DNA of 5,626 nt, from the NCBI GenBank assembly GCA_916720425.1, contig CAKARD010000087.1, forward strand, positions 1-5,626. The letters are read 5' to 3'. The notes under the pieces are model-generated. The model searched no databases. It was not told where the DNA came from and saw nothing but the letters and a program-made list of their open reading frames with translations. The translations under genes and the position numbers were made by a program. The number at the start of each line of letters is the position of its first letter. Within the stretch, counting starts at the first letter, position 1. Below are positions 5,615 through 5,626 of this stretch, in pieces. This DNA comes from an uncultured Kingella sp. (lineage in GTDB: Bacteria > Pseudomonadota > Gammaproteobacteria > Burkholderiales > Neisseriaceae).

Positions 5615-5626
5615 TGATCATCAACT

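Overview
The window is an AT-rich piece of a Gram-negative chromosome, with every recognisable gene on the + strand. The best guess is a betaproteobacterium of the Neisseriaceae or a close relative. The reasons are that TtcA reads very much like the neisserial form (judged from memory, including a tail ending near 'KVINILA.KPK'), that the cell-wall gene order is murD-ftsW-murG, and that a terminator is built from an inverted pair of a 13-mer resembling a neisserial DNA-uptake word. Genus cannot be fixed from this sequence alone.

Layout. Bases 1-112 hold no gene I can support. A near-perfect sigma-70 promoter (113-140) drives a tRNA-Glu(UUC) gene with an encoded CCA end (153-228), followed by a hairpin/T-run terminator (236-273). 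Next come a four-helix MAPEG-family membrane protein (302-685), a strong terminator (697-730), and a small exported Spy/CpxP-like protein (766-1173). A consensus -10 box at 1186-1191 precedes ttcA (1221-2192). ttcA overlaps murD (2189-3505) by ATGA. ftsW (3522-4760) follows after 16 bases and overlaps murG (from 4757), again by ATGA.

How the genes work together. MurD adds D-glutamate to UDP-MurNAc-L-Ala in the cytoplasm. MurG turns lipid I into lipid II at the inner face of the membrane. FtsW is the SEDS glycan polymerase of the division septum that uses lipid II. These three are the middle of the dcw (division and cell wall) cluster. Here the gene directly upstream of murD is the tRNA 2-thiocytidine synthase ttcA rather than the usual mraY, so the cluster is broken or interrupted at this point. 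With a 4-base overlap, a 16-base gap and another 4-base overlap, ttcA-murD-ftsW-murG look like one transcription unit, probably read from the ttcA promoter.

The main oddity is at the right edge. murG meets in-frame stops after 285 codons, just where the family motif V-D-D-H-Q should follow, and removing one T from the TTT at 5610-5612 restores that motif. This is either a sequence error or indel, or, much less likely, a recoding site. I see no mobile element, CRISPR array or clearly new multi-gene system in the window.
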